Assembly: GCA_006227775.1 (NCBI GenBank)
Contig: SBFV01000363.1
Location: 1 to 6,173 of the forward strand
Direction of reading: 5' to 3'
Source of the DNA: Gammaproteobacteria bacterium
GTDB lineage: Bacteria > Pseudomonadota > Gammaproteobacteria > Chromatiales > Chromatiaceae
DNA: 6,173 nt
Shown here: positions 5,940 through 6,173 of the stretch, piece by piece
Layout of the letters: every line of letters begins with the position of its first letter
Position numbering within the stretch: the stretch's first letter is position 1
Made by a program: the position numbers and the translations under genes
The notes under the pieces: model-generated
What the model was told of the DNA's origin: nothing
The model's input: the letters and a program-made list of their open reading frames with translations, nothing else
Database searches by the model: none

Positions 5940-6173
5940 ATGAAAATACGCCTTCACCCCCTCTACAAAAAACTCCTCCTGCTGGCCATGGTCCTGGGTC
6001 CCCTCTACTGGCTGACCCTGACCGAGGACGGCCAATTGCGCGTGGACGCCGTCCTCCTGACCCTGGCCGGGGAGCCTGAGCTCAATCTGGCCATCGAGGG
6101 CCTGAACGGCGAGCTCACGGAAACCCAGTTTCACCAGCTTTTTCCCGATCTCACGCTGGACTGCGCCCCGGCC
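5940..6173 (+). CDS. Hypothetical membrane-anchored protein, 3' end outside the window
   Basis: An open frame of 78 codons runs from the ATG at 5940 past the right edge without a stop. I do not recognise the family. The N-terminus is a classic signal or anchor: basic residues Lys2, Arg4, Lys10 and Lys11, then a hydrophobic run at about 12-27 (LLLLAMVLGPLYWLTL) with no obvious signal peptidase or lipobox site, so a single-pass anchor is likely. Residues 28-78 are acidic and hydrophilic with one cysteine, Cys75, and would face the periplasm. Coding is supported by the C/G-rich third positions and the start context. The gene diverges from the epimerase gene; there is no Shine-Dalgarno site, and the TAGAAT box just upstream suggests a leaderless transcript. 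Confidence 0.7.
   Translation, partial: MKIRLHPLYKKLLLLAMVLGPLYWLTLTEDGQLRVDAVLLTLAGEPELNLAIEGLNGELTETQFHQLFPDLTLDCAPA

Noticed and set aside
1..6173. CRISPR array, tRNA or rRNA gene, insertion sequence
   Set aside because: No regularly spaced repeats, no tRNA-like cloverleaf or rRNA stretch, and no transposase were seen on reading through.

Overview
The window is GC-rich, densely coded bacterial DNA. Several features point to a gammaproteobacterium, possibly a Chromatiales-like purple sulfur lineage: an rdgC gene (a family confined mostly to beta- and gammaproteobacteria), strong C/G third-position bias, and Shine-Dalgarno sites of the GGAGG type. The genus is inference from composition and gene content only.

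Layout: (1) 1-105 is a non-coding edge carrying a perfect 7-bp inverted repeat. (2) 106-1558, minus strand, is a two-gene unit, amrB then amrA, overlapping by 23 bases. (3) 1559-1684 is a divergent control region. (4) 1685-3621, plus strand, is amrS (radical SAM) followed by a YihY/BrkB-type membrane protein, joined by an ATGA stop/start overlap. (5) 3622-3805 is an intergenic stretch with a good sigma70-like promoter directly in front of (6) rdgC, 3806-4744. (7) 4812-5819, minus strand, is a nucleotide-sugar epimerase of the UDP-glucuronate 4-epimerase type, convergent with rdgC. (8) 5940 to the right edge, plus strand, is the first 78 codons of an unrecognised membrane-anchored protein that may be translated from a leaderless message.

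The most notable content is the complete AmmeMemoRadiSam trio: an AMMECR1-domain protein, a MEMO-family protein and a dedicated radical SAM enzyme. Its members recur together across bacteria and archaea, but their joint biochemical role is not established. Here the trio is split into two divergent transcripts around a 126-bp region, and the radical SAM gene is tightly coupled to a polytopic membrane protein. The radical SAM protein carries extra cysteine clusters at both ends, the MEMO protein keeps its presumed metal ligands, and the MEMO protein has an unusual Pro/Gly-rich insert. A separate surprise is a perfect 13-bp-stem hairpin inside the YihY-like coding sequence. The rdgC, epimerase and partial genes look like ordinary neighbours with no evident functional link to the trio.
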